DNA from: Phycisphaerales bacterium UBA7800
GTDB lineage: Bacteria; Planctomycetota; Phycisphaerae; Phycisphaerales; Phycisphaeraceae
Length of the DNA stretch: 50,037 nucleotides
NCBI GenBank assembly: GCA_002480565.1
Contig: DLCK01000062.1
Coordinates: forward strand, 1-50,037
Direction of reading: 5' to 3'
The translations under genes and the position numbers were made by a program. This document shows, piece after piece, positions 1 through 9,675 of this stretch. Under the pieces are notes generated by a model. It made no database searches. It was not told the origin of the DNA and worked only from the letters and a program-made list of their open reading frames with translations. Position 1 is the stretch's first letter. Each line of letters starts with the position of its first letter.

Positions 1-76
1 TCAGCCGGTAGTGGTTCAGTTCTGATGGAGGGATTTCGTCTACAGTGCGTCTGCCAAGTTCACAACGGTCGGGCAT
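1..76 (-). CDS. Possible 5' end of a gene running off the left edge
   Basis: On the minus strand an ATG at 74-76 opens a frame of 25 codons (MPDRCELGRRTVDEIP...) that is still open at the window edge. I do not recognise the protein. No strong ribosome binding site is visible. It is listed only because the frame is open and faces the same way as the GH65-like gene; it may be chance. Confidence 0.25.
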   Translation of the reverse strand, partial: MPDRCELGRRTVDEIPPSELNHYRL

Positions 77-481
77 TTTTTAACCTGGAATGTGGATGAT
101 GGTATATAATAAACCGCCAGACTTCCATTCATCAACACTACCAAGTGAGCCGTTCTTTATTGTGTGCTGAGGGGGCTATTCATAAGTTTTTTATGATATT
201 TTACCATTCGTTTGATTTCACAGTGTCGTGGGTAGATTTCATGTGCTCTTTTGGCCAGAATGGATCCCTCGAACTCAACAATTTTGATTAACCCTTCTGC
301 AATTGATTGGATATCAGACTCTCTAGGTTCGTTTGTTGGATCACTATTGTATTCATTATATTTTCTAGCTGGATTTAGCGTTGAAGTAGGATTCGTAGCT
401 GAGCTAAAAGTAACGGGTTGTAGATATTTTTACTATTATGTATTACTTGTTCATTAAGTTTTCGTTGTCGTTGGTGATTGG
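77..481. other. AT-rich gap without a convincing gene
   Basis: This stretch is AT-rich and holds only one short open frame (251-457, plus strand, 68 codons), with no recognisable motif and no ribosome binding site. I see no clear terminator with a T-run. It separates the left-edge frame from the 3' end of the GH65-like gene. Confidence 0.4.
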
Positions 482-2587
482 TCAATCGAGCCATTGAATG
501 TCTGCATGCCTACCGTGTTCAGCGGTGATTTTTGCAGGTCGATCCTGTATCCAGATGCGTTGAACATGGATGGCAGCCCAGCCATGGGGCAGAGTTACCG
601 GTTTGCTTGGCCAGGACATAGGGTCTGGACTATTGATATTCAGCTGCGGGAATTGAATGAGCAGTTGCTTGAGCAAGTGGCCTGCAAACGTCACAAAGCA
701 GTCCTGTTGGAAGGGGTATGCTCTGCCGCCACTGCTCCATTTTGTCGACCATTCACGCCACATCCCAAACCACTGCGGGATATATTTGCTTGCTACCTCA
801 TCAGGCCACCATTGGGCAGTCAAATCGCGATGCCCCATATCCAATGCTGCCTTAATGGGGCGGATGGCGGAGATGGGAACACCACTGAGGCCCTGCATTT
901 CCTTGATCAGATCTTCTCGATTGGTGGCACGGGTAAAGGCTTTGTAGGTTGGTTCGTACCATGATGTCTCGCGACGCAAATCTTCGGGGTCGGTCAGAAT
1001 GACCATGTTTTGTGCAATATTTCGCCACTGAGGGCGGGGACGCTTGCCGAGCTTTTCAGCCATGTCTGATGCAGCAAGCAACATTCTTTGGAACGCGCGG
1101 CTCACTGGCGGTTCGTTTTGCGTGTCACCATATTGCTCGTTGATGTAAAGGTTATGCACTTTGTAACCACGCTCAGTCAGTGTCACCCGGCTGACCATCC
1201 AGTCTGCGGTCCCCTTGAGGATTGGCCATGCCTTTTCGCGAAGAAAGTCTTCATCGCCATGTGCGTTGGCGTATTGCAGAAAGGCGTCAGCCACAAAGTG
1301 ATTTTTAAAGGCACTTGCACCAAGACAGCCAACAGCATCCATGCGACTGATATTGCTGCCTAATAGACAGGTTTGGTTGGGGATCAGTAAACCATCCTGT
1401 CCGGCTGCCAGCGCATTGCGATGGTACATGTCGATCTGTCGCGTGCGATAATCCAGGATCGCACGCGCAGCGCCGGGATTGGTCAGCAGGACCGCGGGAT
1501 AGGTGTAGTATTCACAGTCACTGGTAAAGACATGTCCCGAATAAGCGTTGGCTGCATCGATCCCCCATAAGCCAAATGGGGCGATACTCAATGGGCTTGA
1601 TCGATGGATGGAACTATGGACATAGTAAAAAGCTGAGTCAGCATATTCCTGCAGTGTGCCTACGTTGGAGACACATGAGACCTCAATGACCGGCCTGCCT
1701 TCCCAGAGTTCAAGCCATGCTTTTCGGTTCTCATATTGCATTCGATCAAAGCCGACATCTTTGATGTGATGGAGCATGTGAATAGTCGCAATATGCGGTT
1801 CATCCTGCTTGGTTGAAGGTGTGAGGACGCCATATTGTCGAAGGCTGACATTGTGGCCGGGGGTGATTTTGAGTTGATGAGTGCAAAGGCATTGATCGAG
1901 CTCGTTGCCCCAATTGTTCTGGCGTGACACATACTCGTCGAGACCGGCGACTTCAGTGAAAAACCCTGCACCGACGGTGGTCATACTCCCGCGACTTTCC
2001 CACAACAGCACGGTATCCATTTTGGATTGGAACCGAAATCGCTCAAGGCATTGCCCGGGAAGAGCGGTTGGGTCCATGATGGCTTCAAGTTCCACCATCA
2101 ATGGTCGATCGACTTTAAGCCGAATTTCCTGACAGCAGGCAGTGGGAATGACTTGTGAGCAGAATGTCACTACCTCGACATGAACATGATGACCTTCTGG
2201 CCCAAAAGTAAAGGACGTGGTCAGTTCGCCAAAAGCAACATCGAGTGATTGCTTGTGTATGTGAATCAGTTCGGGACGTTCCGAAAGTCGACAGACAGTA
2301 TCGGTGTGAATCACAATATCAGCTTGCAATGGGAAGGGGGCGAAGGTCTGGCTTTCCAGTCCGGTTGCTGCATCGCGACCGATGTACCCGTTGACTAAAA
2401 CCTGGGCATCACGAAATGGGATACCACCAAGACGTAAACCGATCACACCATTGCCAAGACAGGCATGCTTGCGCGTGGGGTCCGACCAATCCTGGCGTTG
2501 GTAGTTGGGAAGGTTTGCAGGACGCGAGAGTGTACTAAAGCTGGGGTTTCCTTTTTGACGTTTACCTGCGACATAGACTTGTTCCAT
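482..2587 (-). CDS. GH65-like glycoside hydrolase/phosphorylase
   Basis: A 701-residue protein without signal peptide, so probably cytosolic. The middle has the (alpha/alpha)6-barrel pattern of family GH65 (maltose/kojibiose phosphorylases and the glucosylgalactosyl-hydroxylysine glucosidase group): GHVFTSDCEYYTYPAVLLTNP around residues 355-375 matches the conserved 'GHIFWDTE...P...L..NP', followed by a run of DYRTRQIDMYHRNA and later DAFLQYANAHGDEDFLREKAWPILKG-type residues. The usual 'WD' before the conserved acidic pair is 'SD' here. The region INEQYGDTQNEPPVSRAF is where the family places its general acid, but I cannot assign the exact residue. Length fits the hydrolase branch (about 700-740). 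It faces away from the plus-strand modules and no regulator is adjacent. Substrate (an alpha-glucoside) is inferred from the family only. Confidence 0.7.
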   Translation of the reverse strand: MEQVYVAGKRQKGNPSFSTLSRPANLPNYQRQDWSDPTRKHACLGNGVIGLRLGGIPFRDAQVLVNGYIGRDAATGLESQTFAPFPLQADIVIHTDTVCRLSERPELIHIHKQSLDVAFGELTTSFTFGPEGHHVHVEVVTFCSQVIPTACCQEIRLKVDRPLMVELEAIMDPTALPGQCLERFRFQSKMDTVLLWESRGSMTTVGAGFFTEVAGLDEYVSRQNNWGNELDQCLCTHQLKITPGHNVSLRQYGVLTPSTKQDEPHIATIHMLHHIKDVGFDRMQYENRKAWLELWEGRPVIEVSCVSNVGTLQEYADSAFYYVHSSIHRSSPLSIAPFGLWGIDAANAYSGHVFTSDCEYYTYPAVLLTNPGAARAILDYRTRQIDMYHRNALAAGQDGLLIPNQTCLLGSNISRMDAVGCLGASAFKNHFVADAFLQYANAHGDEDFLREKAWPILKGTADWMVSRVTLTERGYKVHNLYINEQYGDTQNEPPVSRAFQRMLLAASDMAEKLGKRPRPQWRNIAQNMVILTDPEDLRRETSWYEPTYKAFTRATNREDLIKEMQGLSGVPISAIRPIKAALDMGHRDLTAQWWPDEVASKYIPQWFGMWREWSTKWSSGGRAYPFQQDCFVTFAGHLLKQLLIQFPQLNINSPDPMSWPSKPVTLPHGWAAIHVQRIWIQDRPAKITAEHGRHADIQWLD

Positions 2588-2753
2588 GAGATTTCTTTGG
2601 TGTTGCAGTCAAAGGTTGTTGCAATGCCGCCTTTCATAAAAACATAAAAACGGTTGGTACATAAGCGTGCAATATTTATTCGTAATAGACCGCAAACATG
2701 AATTGGATATGAGTCGTAAATCCAGGGAAGGTTAAACTGGTTGATCGCGTCTT

Positions 2754-3416
2754 TTACCAGTCGCTACGCCATCTGCCTCCGCTGGCACCTTTGGCGATCA
2801 CCAAGGCTCTTGAGCTGTCAAAAGTGGTTTGGACCCAACCGATGTCAGAGTCAGAAGCATTGGCCCAGGAAACAGAGTTGTCGATGAGTAGGATATTGCC
2901 GCCGCTGGGGATACCGTTTGCCTGTGTGTGTCGGTTGATAAATCCAAAATAACGGCTGTCAAACAGATTGGGATACCACTCGGCAAGGACAACCGAATCA
3001 GACTTGACTGCGGAACTGGTTTTAGGAGCATCCGCGCGATAGTCACCCGAGGTGATTGATGGAAGTTCCAGTCGATCCATTAGCCATGAATCATGTTTAA
3101 CTCCTGAGCCGCGATTGGGGTGCCGACGCCAATATCCCAATGTTTTGTCGTATGCCGATACCGCATTGAAGTATCCGCCACCTGTTACAGAAATGGCAGC
3201 GGTGCGTTGGGTGACCGTTCGTGTGTCCCAGTCATCCCAGAACATGTGCGATGAGACCACTTCCGGGCAGAACCAGGCGCGTGTCGATCCGTTGGTATAG
3301 GAAACCAGCGTTTCGGTTATCCATGGCCACCGAGCCCGCCCGTATGCCACACGGGTAAACGTCGTGGCATTGGGGCCGAACCAGGCAGAATCGGTACAGC
3401 GGGACAATATTCGCAA
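2754..3416 (-). pseudogene. 5'-truncated prepilin-like (H-X9-DG type) protein
   Basis: The open frame encodes about 220 residues resembling the C-terminal part of the prepilin-like proteins found elsewhere in this window: a globular region ending with HTQANGIPSGGNILLIDNSV, which corresponds to the H-x(9-ish)-DG-x-V box with DG changed to DN. The N-terminal cleavage site and hydrophobic helix (FTLIELLVVISI) are absent; the frame instead runs straight into tRNA/mobile-element debris at about 3420. I read it as the back half of a prepilin gene beheaded by an insertion. The apparent ATG at 3414-3416 is probably not a real start. It lies behind the GH65-like gene in the same orientation order and may once have been a cassette with it. 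Confidence 0.65.
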
Positions 3417-3528
3417 CGCCTGATGTTACTGTGTCTCACGCGAATTTGACCCCATGTCACCGAATTCGGCACCGTTTGCTGTGTGGGTTATCAGTGTTTG
3501 TTATATCGCTGCTTGCGACTCACAGCCC

Positions 3529-3575
3529 TCCGTTGCCAACGTGATTGTCGACGGTTCGAGTCCGCTGCCCCGCTC
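3529..3575 (+). pseudogene. tRNA-Gly(GCC) 3'-half remnant, copy A
   Basis: The anticodon loop TTGCCAA (GCC at 3535-3537) is followed by a variable stretch, a T-arm (stem GACGG, loop TTCGAGT, 3' stem CCGCT, one mismatch) and a 3' acceptor strand GCCCCGC plus T. No D-arm or 5' acceptor strand is found upstream, so this cannot be a functional tRNA. The intact parent would have an acceptor 3' strand CACCCGC, as in copy B. 3'-half tRNA sequences are typical of tyrosine-recombinase attachment sites; that role is inferred. Confidence 0.65.
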
Positions 3576-3586
3576 ATTGACAACGG

Positions 3587-3614
3587 CTGACAGCAAATGT
3601 CAGTTTTGTTTATT
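3587..3614 (+). terminator. Decayed intrinsic terminator behind tRNA remnant A
   Basis: CTGACA, loop GCAAA, TGTCAG, then TTTTGTTTATT. The stem is half as long as in the homologous terminator at 39384-39420 because the outer CAACGG has lost its 3' partner. Confidence 0.55.
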
Positions 3615-3991
3615 GTGCGCACTAGGTGAGAGTTATGGGGAATTGGGGTTTGATCTTGAGACTAGTTCTTTTGTCATCAATTGACAGCACCCAGACTGGC
3701 GTTTGGCACTATTTCTGGCACCGGGGCGGTTTTCCTGGCTTCGAATTCGGCCTGGGGGTTCTTTTTGACTGTGAAACAGACCGTTGGCCGCAGAGATGTG
3801 AGTGGTAGCCAAAATTTACGTTTATCGATTTCCTAAAGATCTAAAAAAATGCTCATTAACTCAGAGTTAGCAGTCATGTTTTTGAATTAAATATCTGTTA
3901 AACAATATTTTATATACTGTCTCCTGTATAGTGCTTCAGCCGTTTCATTATCACCAAATGGTGTCTACGGTTATCGTTTGAATTGAAAACT

Positions 3992-4019
3992 TTGACTTTG
4001 AAAATCGCATGAATATACT
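3992..4019 (+). promoter_or_regulatory. Sigma-70-like promoter for the 4078 cassette
   Basis: TTGACT (3992-3997), 16-bp spacer, TATACT (4014-4019), about 58 bases before the prepilin start at 4078. Both boxes are close to consensus. Transcription from here could cover the prepilin, GH42-like and GntR genes. Confidence 0.55.
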
Positions 4020-4077
4020 AAATAAAGGTTGTTACTGTTCAAATAACCCTTATTTTAAATCTGCTTGAGGCGAATCA

Positions 4078-4818
4078 ATGAAAACTAGTAAATCTCACCG
4101 CCGTGCATTTACACTAATTGAGCTGTTGGTTGTCATTTCAATTGTGTCACTATTGATCAGTATTCTGCTCCCAGCATTGGGTAAAGCCAGGGCATCGGCA
4201 CGATCGATTCAATGTGCGAGCAATCTAAGGCAAATGGGTATTTCAACAGTAACTTATACGGGCGATTACAAGCAATATATTCCGTTTGCATTGGATTTGA
4301 CATCTGGTGCCACGTTTGGTGGATACTGCACGACTCGTAGCCCTGGTTGGTATGTACGTATTGCTGATTATTTAAAAATTGATGTGGTTGATTATTGGCG
4401 ATTGGGACCAACGTCGGCCGGCCTTCAGGCACCATGTTTGATGACCTGTCCGGAAAAAACAGATATCACCTATCCCAATGTTCGGCCTGTGAATTATGCT
4501 CCAAATGCACATTCTGCCAAGTATGCGCCAGCAGTATCAAGTGACTTTAGACAAGGAAGAATTGATCAAATTCTCAAGCCAACTGAAAAAATATGGCTTT
4601 TAGATATGAATTCAGGCATTGATCCCAGCCGGTTTACCGCAGACAACTTTGATGATGCGGCTTTAAATTACGGTGGGTTTTCAGCGAATCACAATGGGGT
4701 GGCTAATGTTCTATATTTTGATGGTCACGCTAATAATCTGAGCCTTGACCGAGCGATCAGTCTTATTCCCGGCCCGGGACATTGGGATGGTCCTTTCTGG
4801 AAGCCGTTTGGCGAGTGA
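4078..4818 (+). CDS. Prepilin-like H-X9-DG protein
   Basis: A 246-residue protein with a short basic leader, FTLIELLVVISI and a hydrophobic helix to about residue 40, then a globular domain. The type IV pilin-like cleavage site is before Phe12; the residue before it is Ala, whereas the four other intact copies in the window have Gly. The C-terminus has HNGVANVLYFDGHA, an exact H-x9-DG box. This family is greatly expanded in planctomycetes and lentisphaerotes and its function is not established; it should be processed by a prepilin peptidase and enter a type II secretion/type IV pilus-like apparatus. The stop codon at 4816-4818 lies about 75 bases before the start of a secreted glycoside hydrolase, indicating co-transcription. 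Confidence 0.85.
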   Translation: MKTSKSHRRAFTLIELLVVISIVSLLISILLPALGKARASARSIQCASNLRQMGISTVTYTGDYKQYIPFALDLTSGATFGGYCTTRSPGWYVRIADYLKIDVVDYWRLGPTSAGLQAPCLMTCPEKTDITYPNVRPVNYAPNAHSAKYAPAVSSDFRQGRIDQILKPTEKIWLLDMNSGIDPSRFTADNFDDAALNYGGFSANHNGVANVLYFDGHANNLSLDRAISLIPGPGHWDGPFWKPFGE

Positions 4819-4893
4819 TTGTCAGGCCCCTGGGTATTTCAGTTTGTTTTGAATATCTTTTCACGCAATAGAATTTTAAATTGGATCTTATTT

Positions 4894-7800
4894 ATGTCGC
4901 TTGATAGCTACTTGAAATCCGTACGCCCATACATGATCTTGGTTCTTGTTTTGGTTGTGTCAGCAGGCAATCTAGCCTTGGCTAATGAAACGATTCTTGA
5001 GAAAAATGACGCAAGTGTTTTTAGACGCATGAACTCCAAAGGGCAGACCGAGGTGAAATTGGAAGGTGACCGCATGCAGGTCGCCAAAAGCGACACGCAG
5101 ATCAATTGGAATGGGGCGCTACACCGTGTTGATGTACGTCAATATCAAAACATGCCAATTGCTGTTCGCTTTGAAGCCAATGTCAAGGATGTTAAAATCT
5201 ATGGCAATAAAAGCTTTCATGGATTTAGTTTTCTGCTCGAATTTATCGATGAGCAATCAACCAATGTGATTGGCAGAGAAAATGTCACCTTCCGAAAGCA
5301 AACCGATGGATGGGAAACCACAAACCTGAATATAACCATTCCAGCCAAGGCACGATGGATGGATGTTAAATTCGTCTTCGGTTTTGCAACCGGACTTGCC
5401 GAAGTTCGTCAGTTACAAATCAAGCAAAACATATTCAAAGTTGTTAATCAATCGTCCTCGGACTTTAAAACAGCATTGATCGTTCAGAAAAAAAATGCTG
5501 CGGCTGCTGAACAAAGTCAGTTGGCTTTAAAGGATGCTGGCAAACTCATCGCAACAAACAAGGTTCTTTTTGATAACGATGGTTTGTACTTTCATATTCA
5601 AGTCAATGATGACAGTTTTTTTCAGGTATACAAAGGGATGAATACCTGGAAGGGCGATAGTCTGCAAATGGCCTTTGATCCATTGTGTGACAGGACGGCT
5701 AAGCCTGGCGATGAAGATTACGAATTCTGTTTTGCCTTTGCAGATAATCAAGCTGAAATAACGCCCATTCTGATCAAAAAAGAAACGGTTTTTACGCAGC
5801 AGGATGTCAAGTTTGATTTTTCCCATACAACTGGCAAACAAAGTTACGATATCCATCTGCCATGGCAGGTGCTGGATATACACGACACGGATAAGATTGA
5901 AAAGATGGGATACGCCTATGCCATTAACGACAACGATGGTAAAGGACGCACAGGTTACGAATGGGCTTCAGGCATTATTGATGGGAAAAGCCCGCAAAAA
6001 TACGGCATTCTGATTTTTGACAAGCAAGACCTCGGCATAGGGGCTGCTGCGATCCTGGATCATCAAGACCAGCAATTCTATGATGACGATCAAGTTCATT
6101 TGATCCTCCTCGTCCCTGCTGTTACAAAAGCGATCACCGAAGCACAATATACGATTCGCATCAACAAGAAAAAGGTTTATGCGAATACCTTGAATCTGAT
6201 TCAAGGTGAGAATCGCCTGCGCGTTTCCTTTCCTGCAAGTCTGCTTGAATATGGTTTGAACGATTTGAATGTTGGAATTTCCGCAGCAGATCATCCGTTG
6301 CTCAATCAGATATTTCAAATTACAAGAACATCGCTTGAGCAAGTTAAGAGTGATATAAATCGACTTCAACAAAACAATCTCAAGCAAATTGATAGTCTGC
6401 AGAAAGTACTTGGCAACTTACCTTCGGATCAGCTTAATACAAAACGCGCCCAATCCAGTTTGGGGGTCGGGCAAATATTTCATGAATTGATCGCATCAGA
6501 CTTGTCACAGGAGCGTTACAATTTAGCTTTGCGTCAAGCACACCAGATAAACGAAATACTTAACAAGGCGTTAAACAGTGTCAAGACCGAACAAGATCAA
6601 CAGGTGGTTCGTCCGGTACATATGCCAATCAAGCCTGCGGACGGATGGTTCCGTGATGCCCAGGGCATGCCCGTCTTTTTGTTTGGCTCTTACGGGATTG
6701 AAGATATCAAATCAGTCAAAAGTTTGAACTTTAATACCAAAAGAATTGCATGGCCTTCAATCCATCATTTTTTTAAATCAGACGCATTAATTCCATCATC
6801 AAGTGTCGATAATGTTTTGGGAATCTATGTTAACTCTATTCGCAAAGCATTCCAAAATCAGCTTGTTACTTGGACTGATCCGCTGAATGTGATTGAAAAA
6901 AGAGTTCCTAAATATTTTAAGAAACAATACCCAGAAGCGTTTGTATCCGGAAATCACTTTTTGGATCTCGACCCAGACCATCCTAAATTTATTGAAGCTT
7001 GGGATGCCTATGTAGGTTTGGTCGCTAAGGCAATTCATCAGTCTGGTCTGAGTGATAATATTATTGCCATTGATCTGCAACGCGAACCAGGGTTTTCCAG
7101 TGTGACGCCTTATACCGAAGCAAAATACAGGGATTATCTCAAAGATAAATACCATCAGATCGATCTACTCAATCAATCTTGGGGGACTGATTTTAAGTCT
7201 TTTGAAAAGGTTGGTAATCCCAATAGCTATTTTTTAATCCCCAATGCCTTCTACGATTGGTGCCAGTTTAACAACCAGAGATTGATGCTGCATTTTAAGC
7301 GTATGAAGTCACAGTTCACCGATGCGTTTAAAGGGGATGCCATTCCGCCGATCTCCATGACACTCATGAACGGGATCCATTGGCGAGATAAAAGTTATTA
7401 CAGCACCGGCTATGATCGTGAGCTGCTAATGAAAATCACAGACGTCAATGGTTGTGATACGCGAATCTATCCCGAAGCGGACGAACACTTTTCGCTTGAC
7501 TGGCAGAACCAGTCGATGTCATTTGATTTTCAAAAGGCATTGGATCCTAAGCAGCCGATCTTTGATTCTGAGTGGCATTCGGTGCAATCTGTCGGCCATG
7601 TGCATCCTGTTGTTGATGCAAAATATCTTAAATGTGCGTTAAGGCTTGCAACATGGCATGGTCTTGCGGGTTGCCATCTATGGTCTTATACCGGGGACCG
7701 CGATCAAAAAGACCCGATCTATTTAATCGGCAATGCAATGACTTTCCCACTGGTTCTTGAAGCCTACACGCACGAATCATTAAAAATCAACCAAAACTTT

Positions 7801-8481
7801 GACAGAGTTACTTCCTTTGCCAAGTCCCACAAACCCATTGCTATTTACTATTCCTTGCCTTCTGCTGTCTATGATGGAATAGCATATCTGGAAGTACTCA
7901 AAAAAGTTTACCGAGCTTTGTACTTCCAGGATGTGTCCGTGACATTTGTAACGGATCAGATGTTGGAAAATGATGTGATTAATCAACGTCAGATCGAATT
8001 GCTGGTCATACCCAATGCCAGGTATGCTGATGCCAAAGCCATTGCGAAAATCAAGCAAATCCAGCAGAAAATCCCCGTTGTTTTTGTTGGCAAAGACTGT
8101 CTTTCGCAAACTCCTGCTGGGAGCGGGGGCAACCTCACCCCTTTTGCTCCATCGATCCAGTGGCCGATTCATTCAAATTGGCTTGACTATATTGAGCCTG
8201 CGACGAAGGTGCTTGAGCAAGCGAAGATCACCAGAGCTTTTGGACTTTCCATTCAAGACACAGAAGCTAAAATAAAAACCATTGAAGCGCGATTTGCCCG
8301 GTTTGAAAACAAAAACATCGGTTATGCAGTCAATTTGGGCAAGTCCGCTGTTACATTTTCAATCACGAATCAATCGTCTCGCCAAACAGTTGATGTGTTG
8401 GATGTTGACACAAAGCAGCTAATGCGTGAAATTACCTTGCAACCTTACGAATTTATTTCCTTTGACATCGTAGATAAATAA
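4894..8481 (+). CDS. Secreted GH42-like (clan A) glycoside hydrolase with CBM9-like module
   Basis: The frame is open from 4819, but ATG 4894 gives a good signal peptide (MSLDSYLKS..., hydrophobic to about residue 30) and is preferred; no Shine-Dalgarno is obvious. The 1195-residue product shows a jelly-roll region (about 25-185), a CBM9-like carbohydrate-binding module (about 193-380, with W-x-GD-S-x-Q-x-A-F-D-P), a linker rich in Gln/Asn/Lys, a TIM barrel (about 583-970) and a Rossmann-like domain resembling the GH42 trimerisation domain (about 980-1105). The barrel has KYHQIDLLNQSWGTDF, very like the 'KYG.L..LN..WGT.FWS' of GH42. Candidate catalytic residues are Glu731 (QREPG) and Glu893 (FDSEWHS). 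It likely cleaves a beta-linked galactoside or similar sugar outside the cytoplasm; the actual substrate cannot be read from sequence. Confidence 0.75.
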   Translation: MSLDSYLKSVRPYMILVLVLVVSAGNLALANETILEKNDASVFRRMNSKGQTEVKLEGDRMQVAKSDTQINWNGALHRVDVRQYQNMPIAVRFEANVKDVKIYGNKSFHGFSFLLEFIDEQSTNVIGRENVTFRKQTDGWETTNLNITIPAKARWMDVKFVFGFATGLAEVRQLQIKQNIFKVVNQSSSDFKTALIVQKKNAAAAEQSQLALKDAGKLIATNKVLFDNDGLYFHIQVNDDSFFQVYKGMNTWKGDSLQMAFDPLCDRTAKPGDEDYEFCFAFADNQAEITPILIKKETVFTQQDVKFDFSHTTGKQSYDIHLPWQVLDIHDTDKIEKMGYAYAINDNDGKGRTGYEWASGIIDGKSPQKYGILIFDKQDLGIGAAAILDHQDQQFYDDDQVHLILLVPAVTKAITEAQYTIRINKKKVYANTLNLIQGENRLRVSFPASLLEYGLNDLNVGISAADHPLLNQIFQITRTSLEQVKSDINRLQQNNLKQIDSLQKVLGNLPSDQLNTKRAQSSLGVGQIFHELIASDLSQERYNLALRQAHQINEILNKALNSVKTEQDQQVVRPVHMPIKPADGWFRDAQGMPVFLFGSYGIEDIKSVKSLNFNTKRIAWPSIHHFFKSDALIPSSSVDNVLGIYVNSIRKAFQNQLVTWTDPLNVIEKRVPKYFKKQYPEAFVSGNHFLDLDPDHPKFIEAWDAYVGLVAKAIHQSGLSDNIIAIDLQREPGFSSVTPYTEAKYRDYLKDKYHQIDLLNQSWGTDFKSFEKVGNPNSYFLIPNAFYDWCQFNNQRLMLHFKRMKSQFTDAFKGDAIPPISMTLMNGIHWRDKSYYSTGYDRELLMKITDVNGCDTRIYPEADEHFSLDWQNQSMSFDFQKALDPKQPIFDSEWHSVQSVGHVHPVVDAKYLKCALRLATWHGLAGCHLWSYTGDRDQKDPIYLIGNAMTFPLVLEAYTHESLKINQNFDRVTSFAKSHKPIAIYYSLPSAVYDGIAYLEVLKKVYRALYFQDVSVTFVTDQMLENDVINQRQIELLVIPNARYADAKAIAKIKQIQQKIPVVFVGKDCLSQTPAGSGGNLTPFAPSIQWPIHSNWLDYIEPATKVLEQAKITRAFGLSIQDTEAKIKTIEARFARFENKNIGYAVNLGKSAVTFSITNQSSRQTVDVLDVDTKQLMREITLQPYEFISFDIVDK

Positions 8482-8491
8482 GTCTCAAGCA

Positions 8492-9574
8492 ATGATTGAA
8501 AAAACCAACCCAACCAAGCGATTATTCTCCAATCTGGCAGATCAAATCCGTAATGAGATTATTTCGAATCGGTTTGATTCAGAAACCATTTCGGAAAAAT
8601 TGATCATGGAAAAATATGGCGTCGCAAGAAATACGGCCATGAAAAGTTTGATCGTTCTGGAAGGGATGGGCTGGGTTGTCAGATGTCCTGGTAAAGGGAC
8701 GACGATCGTCAAAAATAAAAAAGCATTGAAAAACACGATCAACATTATGATGAAAATCAACACCATTGGTGACGATCTTTTTCATCAGCGATCATGGACA
8801 GCCTCCAAAATTATCAATGCAATGGGCAATGAAGCAAGAAACTTACATGTCAATTTACGGATTCTTTTTCTGCATCAGGATGATACTCTGGAAGAAAAAG
8901 TTGATTCCATTCTTGCAATGGGGGCGAACCAGGCCTTTGTTGCATTGTATGAAAATCATATGGATGAAATCATCCCGTCCCTGGTTAGCCAAAAAGTACC
9001 TTATATCGTTAGAACCTATCCTCATGGTGAGTTCAACCAAATTGGTGTCGAATCCTGTCAGATCACGCAAAAAGCTGTCAACTACCTGATTAATACATAT
9101 TGCACGAAAGACATTCTTTTTGTATATCCCAATGAAGGCTTGGGACATCATATTAAAGGGAGATTTGATGGGTATTGCCAGGCATTGAAGAAAAATAATA
9201 TCGAACTAAACAAAAATTTGCTGTTGCCGATTCACCCGTATCATCCCAAAATGCTTGCACAGGATCGGACACAATTGGAATCTGCAATCAAGCAAGCATC
9301 TGTCATTTTTGCTGCCAATGGTGCTTGTGGTCTCGTGGCTTATGAAACACTAAAAGCAATGAAACTTAAAATGCCTGATGACAGGTCGTTGCTGGTTTAT
9401 GATGACTTTGATGAGTTCGATAAGATTGATCCGACTATTTCTGCAATAAGAAGTAATTATGAAGAGATAGGTAAACTTTTGATTCAAAAATCTAATGAAA
9501 TGATCAATAAGGGTTTTCGGAATGATTTGCGAATCCAAGTTAACGGCCAATTGATGTTACGTGATACCGCATGA
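8492..9574 (+). CDS. GntR-type regulator with LacI-like sugar-sensor domain
   Basis: A 360-residue one-component transcription factor. Residues 1-75 are a GntR winged helix (LADQIRNEII..., then KYGVARNTAMKSLIVLEGMG with the wing ending KGTTIV); residues about 85-350 form a periplasmic-binding-protein-like sensor of LacI/AraR type (e.g. VIFAANGACGLVAYETLKAM, DDRSLLVYDDFDE). This domain pair is known from arabinose repressor AraR. The start is 10 bases after the stop of the GH42-like gene, so the three genes 4078-9574 form one operon. It probably senses a sugar released by the neighbouring enzyme and controls its own cassette and perhaps the GH63-like gene downstream. Confidence 0.85.
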   Translation: MIEKTNPTKRLFSNLADQIRNEIISNRFDSETISEKLIMEKYGVARNTAMKSLIVLEGMGWVVRCPGKGTTIVKNKKALKNTINIMMKINTIGDDLFHQRSWTASKIINAMGNEARNLHVNLRILFLHQDDTLEEKVDSILAMGANQAFVALYENHMDEIIPSLVSQKVPYIVRTYPHGEFNQIGVESCQITQKAVNYLINTYCTKDILFVYPNEGLGHHIKGRFDGYCQALKKNNIELNKNLLLPIHPYHPKMLAQDRTQLESAIKQASVIFAANGACGLVAYETLKAMKLKMPDDRSLLVYDDFDEFDKIDPTISAIRSNYEEIGKLLIQKSNEMINKGFRNDLRIQVNGQLMLRDTA

Positions 9575-9599
9575 TCTGGTTGGCAATAAAATAATTTAC

Positions 9600-9624
9600 A
9601 ATACATAAGCGATAAATATGTATT
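9600..9624. promoter_or_regulatory. Palindromic operator candidate before GH63-like gene
   Basis: AATACATA (9600-9607), 9 bases, TATGTATT (9617-9624) is a perfect 8-bp inverted repeat in the 100-base gap after the GntR gene. It is a reasonable binding site for the adjacent dimeric regulator, but there is no direct proof. Confidence 0.35.
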
Positions 9625-9675
9625 CTTGCTGTATATGTAAATGGGAATACTGATTTTGAAGCAAAAGGTAGTTTA

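Larger units (their letters stand above)
3417..3800. other. Mobile-element debris between truncated prepilin and next cassette
   Basis: No intact gene. It contains the motif GTCACCGAATTCGGCACCG (3456-3474), which recurs in altered form at 16370-16388, then a tRNA-Gly 3' half with decayed terminator, then a segment ending with GGCACCGGGGCGGTTTTCCTGG (3718-3739). The stretch from about 3531 to 3752 is a diverged copy of 39336-39563. Frames on the plus strand here are short and unrecognisable. Confidence 0.6.

Noticed and set aside
251..457. 68-codon plus-strand frame in the AT-rich gap at the left
   Set aside because: No recognisable motif, no ribosome binding site, unusual composition; likely chance.
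3529..3575. A functional tRNA-Gly gene
   Set aside because: The D-arm and 5' acceptor strand are missing and the T-stem has a mismatch.
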